The notes below the pieces were generated by a model. The model was not told where the DNA came from and made no database searches. It saw only the letters and a list, made by a program, of their open reading frames with translations. Source: Setophaga petechia (Eukaryota > Chordata > Aves > Passeriformes > Parulidae). Taken from it: 64,000 bases of DNA. The stretch spans positions 9,668,476-9,732,475 of the forward strand of contig JANCRA010000028.1 of NCBI GenBank assembly GCA_024362935.1, in the 5' to 3' direction. The position numbers and the translations under genes were made by a program. Positions 9,737 to 64,000 of this stretch are shown one piece after another (the first letter of the stretch is position 1; every line of letters starts with the position of its first letter).

Positions 9737-10752
9737 GGTCTCCTGATAGTAAATAGGGCAGTGTTAGTGCAAACTGAGGTGCCTCATTGGCTGGAGTTTT
9801 TTTTGGTCCTTACATAAGGCACGTTATTCGTAATGAAAACAGCGAGATACAACATCTGTAAGGAGTTGCAGGAGTTTGTAACATCAGCTGGTCTTGGTGG
9901 TTACTGTGACTGTGGAGTCTCTGCAACAACAACCACAGGTCGGAAGAGGCCCTTTTTGTTTTTTTACACTGTATCCAGAACAGCAGCTGTGGTTGGGATG
10001 AGATCCAACACCCAAAAGATCCAGGATTTGCAGAGCTTGGCTGCTGGTTTCAGACAGAATGAAAGGCACAGAGTGGTCACAGGTCTCTGGGCATGGGGGC
10101 TGTGCCAGTGCAGTTCCCTGCCTGGAGCAGGCACAGGAGGCTGCAGGAGGAGGTTGCTGTCCTGGCTGCAGGGGATGAACTCAGCTGTGGTGTGATTGCA
10201 CACATCCTGTGGTGCAGGGCAGGCTGGGGAGCCTGTACCCATTTTGCTGTGACTAAAAGTGGAAATGGGCTGAGCTGGCCAAGGACCAGCTCAGCATCCT
10301 GTTCTGGGGTTGCTGGTTCCTTCTGTGCAGCCCCAGTTGTGTCCCTGGCAGCCCCATGGGGGTGGGATGGGGCTGGAGGGATGGCCTGTACAGGTGTTTC
10401 CAGGGTGTGGTGGTGCCAGCTGCAGGGCAGAGCAGGGCAGGGCGTGCCAGGTGGTGTTAAATACCTGCTGAGGGGATGCAGCCCAGATAAACGCAGCTGT
10501 GGTTAGGGGAGGGGAAATTGCACCCCTTGCCAAGGAAGGGCTCTGCATAGTGCTCTGTGTGTTGGTGGTGAGACAAGGACTAGGTGGGTTCCTGTTCCCA
10601 TCCTGCCCTGAGGCTGTAGAACCATTCCCCTGTCCTGGCATGAGCTTCTGCCCTCCAGCCCTGCTGGGAGCACAGGAGTCCCCCCAGGACTGTCAGAGGT
10701 TTGTAGTGAAAAGCACCCAAAAGCACCGTGTGGGTTGAGTGGAGCTTGAGCC

Positions 10753-10773
10753 CAGCAGCAGCAGCAGCAGCAG
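10753..10773. repeat. Short (CAG)7 microsatellite in the TLCD3A 3' UTR
   Basis: Seven perfect CAG triplets on the plus strand, read as CTG in the TLCD3A transcript. The array is short and lies outside coding sequence. Confidence 0.75.
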
Positions 10774-11204
10774 GACGAGGTGAGGTGCAGGTGGGAGGTC
10801 AGAGGCCGAACAGGGCTGTAGTGTAGAGCTGAGGTCAGTAAAGGTCAGGAAGGGCTCTGCAGAGCTGTGCTGCGGCTTCAGGCCTGGCTGGGGCCGCGGC
10901 AGGTCCGGCACAGGCTCCCCATGGCCGCTGCCGGGGCTGGGCCCGCTCCAGCATCTCCGCGCCGGTGTCCGGTGTCAGCGCCGGGGGGGCTGGAACAAAC
11001 CCCTCTCGTGTAACCCTCGGTCCGCAGAGCCGCATCCCCGCGGGAATGTTTTGCTTCCAGGCCGGCTCCCCCTCGGCAGGAGTTCACGAGGAAAGCCCTC
11101 CGAGCCCCGGCTGTGCTGCCCGGGAGGCGCTTCCAGCGGAGCCGCCGCTCCCGAGGGACGCGCCGGGGGCTGCCCCGTGCCGGCCCCTGCCGTTATCAGC
11201 TCCG

Positions 11205-15095
<3,891 letters not shown>

Positions 15096-15411
15096 GGGGA
15101 CGAGCGCGCTGTCTCCCGCCGCCGCTTGTCAACAGCCGGCCGGGCGGCGGGAGAGCCCGGCTCGGCTCGGCTCCGCTCGGTCCGGCTCTGCTGGGTCGGG
15201 CTCGGCTCGGCTCGGTCCGGACCAGCCCCGCCGCTCCCGCCGTCGCCGCCGGGACGCGCCCCGCTCCGCCGGGCGGAGGCTCCGCCCCGGTCCGGTTAAA
15301 CCACGCCCACTCAACGGAACCACGCCCATCCCGGCACCTCCCCGGTGCCCCAAGCCCCGCCCCCTGGCTGCCCCGCCCCTCCCGCGCGCTGCCGGCGGAA
15401 GCGGCGCCGCC
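15096..15411. promoter_or_regulatory. Divergent TLCD3A/VPS53 CpG-island promoter
   Basis: The two start codons are 316 bp apart in extremely GC- and CpG-rich sequence without a TATA box. A run of GGCTC/GGTCC pentamers occupies about 15168-15230. CACGCCC boxes occur near 15303 and 15322, GC boxes (CCCCGCCCC) near 15355 and 15372, and an ETS-like CGGAAG near 15396 close to the VPS53 ATG. The CpG-rich zone continues into intron 1 of both genes (about 14350-15650). Shared regulation is inferred from spacing only. Confidence 0.7.

Positions 15412-64000
<48,589 letters not shown>

Overview
This window is a stretch of vertebrate nuclear DNA, almost certainly from a bird and probably a songbird. Five conserved animal genes occur in the order MRM3 (-), GLOD4 (+), GEMIN4 (+), TLCD3A (-), VPS53 (+), the same neighbourhood known from human 17p13.3. 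All have GT-AG introns except GEMIN4, which is a single uninterrupted reading frame here. Reversed CR1 LINE 3' ends and a family of about 380-bp solo LTRs point to a bird. The songbird call rests on my memory of that LTR family and was not tested.

Layout: 1-352 holds exon 1 of MRM3 (running off the left edge) and a 65-bp bidirectional promoter with two CRE palindromes. GLOD4 follows in nine exons (353-4118) with a poly(A) signal at 4889. An AT-rich minisatellite of about ten 90-bp units (about 5010-5925) abuts the GEMIN4 promoter, which also has two CRE palindromes. GEMIN4 (6020-9220) converges on TLCD3A, whose five coding exons are read right to left (15095-11205) with a long 3' UTR reaching about 9715. 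A CpG-rich region (15096-15411) separates TLCD3A from VPS53. Sixteen VPS53 exons (15412-62185, 594 codons) fill the rest of the window, and the gene continues beyond the right edge. Intron 4 alone is about 14.5 kb.

The genes do separate housekeeping jobs: mitochondrial rRNA methylation (MRM3), a glyoxalase-fold protein of unclear reaction (GLOD4), snRNP assembly by the SMN complex (GEMIN4), a TLC-domain membrane protein of lipid biology (TLCD3A) and endosome-to-Golgi tethering (VPS53). They are not an operon. Two neighbouring pairs share divergent promoters.

The most unusual structure surrounds VPS53 exon 10. The 3' edge of the exon together with its 5' splice site has become a roughly 70-bp minisatellite of 20 copies, so 19 extra donor-like sites follow the real one. 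The first 45 nt of the same exon with its acceptor is also present two more times upstream. By my reading, extending the exon into the downstream array meets a stop codon at once. Other notable items are a 281-bp segment flanked by nearly identical 170-bp direct repeats of host intron, a perfect 55-bp inverted repeat, three solo LTRs with 6-bp target duplications, and in-frame decoy acceptors before GLOD4 exon 6. I found no prokaryote-type system, no rRNA or tRNA gene and no CRISPR. Exon borders were set by hand from splice consensus, codon phase and remembered human proteins.
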